Notes under the pieces: generated by a model
The model's database searches: none
The model's input: the letters and a program-made list of their open reading frames with translations, nothing else
What the model was told of the DNA's origin: nothing
Source: Rhizobium sp. SL86
GTDB lineage: Bacteria > Pseudomonadota > Alphaproteobacteria > Rhizobiales > Rhizobiaceae
Length of the DNA stretch: 64,000 nt
Direction of reading: 5' to 3'
Assembly: GCF_026672545.1 (NCBI RefSeq)
Contig: NZ_JAPPRJ010000001.1
Coordinates: forward strand, 1,680,001 to 1,744,000
Part shown: in pieces, positions 62,753 to 64,000 of the stretch
How the letters are laid out: every line of letters starts with the position of its first letter
Numbering within the stretch: position 1 is the first letter of the stretch
Translations under genes and position numbers: made by a program

Positions 62753-64000
62753 ATGCTGGATCTCCTATCGCCCTACTGGCCGCACATCGTTTTCGTTCTG
62801 TCGGTCCTCATGGGCGCGACAGCTGCCATTCATGTCGCCATGACGAAGGAAGAGGTGCGCTCGGCCATCGGCTGGGTGGGCGTCATCCTGCTCTCTCCCA
62901 TCGTCGGCGCGCTTCTTTATCTGATTGCCGGCATCAACCGCATTCGCCGGAAAGCGGTGTTCAATCAGCGCAACCTGAAGAACAAGGCGTTTGGTCCGCA
63001 CGCGGCCTCCTTCGACGCGGGGAACGACCGGGTGGCGAGCGAATTCGGCCGCCGTTTTCTGGCGATGAAGACGCTGGGTGACCGGGTGTCGCGCTGGAGC
63101 ATCACCTCCGGCAATCAGATCGATCTGCTGGATGGGGGAGATGCGACCTTCCGGGCGATGCTTGAGGCCATCACCACAGCTCAGCGCAGCATCCTGCTCG
63201 AAACCTATATCTTCGACCGCGATCGCATCGGCTGCCGGTTTGTCGAGGCGCTCTCCCAGGCCGTTCTTCGCGGTGTCGAGGTGCGCGTGCTGATCGATGC
63301 CGTGGGCGCCCGTTATTCGGTGCCGAGCGTACTCGGCATGCTGCGCGAGGGCGGTGTGACGGTCAATGTCTTCAACGGCAATGTCATCATGGGCCTCAGG
63401 CTGCCCTATGCCAATCTGAGAACCCACCGGAAGATCATGATCGTGGACGGGACGCTGGCCTTCACCGGCGGCATGAACATCCGCGAGGCTTTTTCCCGCG
63501 AGTTCGAAGGCGAGGCCTGTTCTATCGACACGCATTTCCGTCTGAAGGGGCCGCTGGTGGCCGATCTCTTTGCGGTGGCGGCCGAAGACTGGAATTTTGC
63601 CAGCGGCGAGCTTCTGGTCGGCGATGCCTGGCAGATCGAACCACCGGAAAGCCTGCCGGACGATCCGATGCTTGCCCGCATCGTGGCGTCCGGGCCGGAC
63701 AAAAGCGTCGAGACCAACCACAAGATCCTGATGGGGGCGTTTTCGGTTGCCCGCTCGTCCATCCGGATCGTGTCGCCCTATTTCCTGCCGGACAGGGAGT
63801 TGATCAGCGCGCTGGCCACGGCGGCGCGGCGCGGGGTGGATGTGGATATCATCGTGCCGGCTTCGAACAACCTGACGCTGGTCGACCGGGCCATGACTGC
63901 CCAGTTCGATCAGATCCTGAAGGGCGGGTGCCGCATCTGGCGCGCGGATGGGCCCTTTAACCATTCGAAACTGATGGTGATCGACGGCCGCTGGACCTAT
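62753..64000 (+). CDS. cls: Cardiolipin synthase (phospholipase D family), 5' part, cut by window end
   Basis: The frame opens with ATG at 62753 and stays open to the window edge (416 codons). It has two N-terminal membrane helices ('PHIVFVLSVLMGATAA', 'GWVGVILLSPIVGALLYLIA'), a 'QIDLLDGGDATFRAML' stretch, and the first HKD motif 'THRKIMIVDGTLAFTGG'. The second HKD, 'NHSKLMVIDG', appears in the last codons. This two-helix, two-HKD layout is that of bacterial cardiolipin synthase, which condenses phosphatidylglycerol at the inner membrane. The start lacks a clear ribosome site. Confidence 0.88.
   Translation, partial: MLDLLSPYWPHIVFVLSVLMGATAAIHVAMTKEEVRSAIGWVGVILLSPIVGALLYLIAGINRIRRKAVFNQRNLKNKAFGPHAASFDAGNDRVASEFGRRFLAMKTLGDRVSRWSITSGNQIDLLDGGDATFRAMLEAITTAQRSILLETYIFDRDRIGCRFVEALSQAVLRGVEVRVLIDAVGARYSVPSVLGMLREGGVTVNVFNGNVIMGLRLPYANLRTHRKIMIVDGTLAFTGGMNIREAFSREFEGEACSIDTHFRLKGPLVADLFAVAAEDWNFASGELLVGDAWQIEPPESLPDDPMLARIVASGPDKSVETNHKILMGAFSVARSSIRIVSPYFLPDRELISALATAARRGVDVDIIVPASNNLTLVDRAMTAQFDQILKGGCRIWRADGPFNHSKLMVIDGRWTY

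Noticed and set aside
62559..62843. 94-codon plus-strand frame in the AT-rich gap before cls
   Set aside because: It overlaps the cls start in another frame and has no ribosome site or coherent composition.

Overview
The window reads as a chromosomal segment of a Rhizobiaceae alphaproteobacterium (Agrobacterium/Rhizobium/Sinorhizobium relatives). The evidence is the high GC content, the 23S-5S-tRNA-fMet tail of an rRNA operon, a fructose ABC system of the Sinorhizobium Frc type, an Agrobacterium-type oxidative uronate pathway (Udh, Gli, Gci, KdgD), and an aerobic-type cobalamin gene cluster like that of Pseudomonas denitrificans, Sinorhizobium and Brucella. I see no insertion sequence, prophage, CRISPR array or toxin-antitoxin module. 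The region is a mosaic of compact metabolic operons.

Layout. 0-2.9 kb: 3' end of 23S rRNA, 5S rRNA, initiator tRNA and a terminator. 3.0-11.4 kb: an IalB-like exported protein; a GntR-kduI-kduD operon for unsaturated pectin sugars; an alpha/beta hydrolase; an OxyR-like LysR regulator lacking the redox cysteines, divergent from a tiny DUF465 protein; a TetR regulator; an HWE-type histidine kinase; a truncated haemoglobin with a DUF423 membrane protein; and a 59-residue disordered protein. 11.4-15.3 kb: a two-gene, asymmetric ABC exporter. 15.4-20.4 kb: the frcBCA fructose importer, divergent from a ROK repressor that overlaps an RbsD/FucU mutarotase gene. 20.5-28.2 kb: a uronate catabolic island made of a TRAP importer (three genes), gli, gci, kdgD, a GntR regulator and a divergent udh. 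Together they would import hexuronate and convert it through aldarolactone and 2-keto-3-deoxyaldarate to alpha-ketoglutarate semialdehyde. 28.2-32.9 kb: a sulfite-oxidase-like molybdoenzyme divergent from modABC, then two small or DUF genes and a ModE-type regulator without the molybdate-binding half. 33.0-40.6 kb: a bacterial alpha-2-macroglobulin with an N-terminal PAN/Apple domain, followed by its usual partner pbpC.

40.6-59.9 kb: a nearly complete aerobic-type cobalamin cluster (cobB, cobA, cbiD, cobM, cobE, cobL, cobK, cobJ, cobI, cobH, cobG, cobN, cobW, a DUF1636 protein, cobO, cobQ, cobD, cobC). The large cobW-cobN-cobG-cobH-cobI-cobJ unit is read leftwards from a promoter and cobalamin riboswitch at about 55.5-55.7 kb, with the DUF1636 gene first. 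cobO-cobQ is read rightwards from a back-to-back promoter that lacks this riboswitch. The cluster is very compact, with three tail-to-tail overlaps, one start-to-start junction without spacer, and 1-4 base overlaps inside operons. CbiD stands where the classic aerobic pathway has CobF. 59.9-64 kb: an M20 amidohydrolase (AbgB-like), a soluble chemoreceptor with its signalling tip N-terminal to a Cache-like sensor, and the 5' part of a cardiolipin synthase cut by the window end.

I found no clearly unknown multi-gene system. The most interesting signals are regulatory and architectural. They are a shared TGTATG element overlapping three uronate promoters, an OxyR-type operator on what may be a leaderless promoter, a riboswitch expression platform whose hairpin hides a TTG start, the overlap architecture of the cob genes, and the inverted chemoreceptor.
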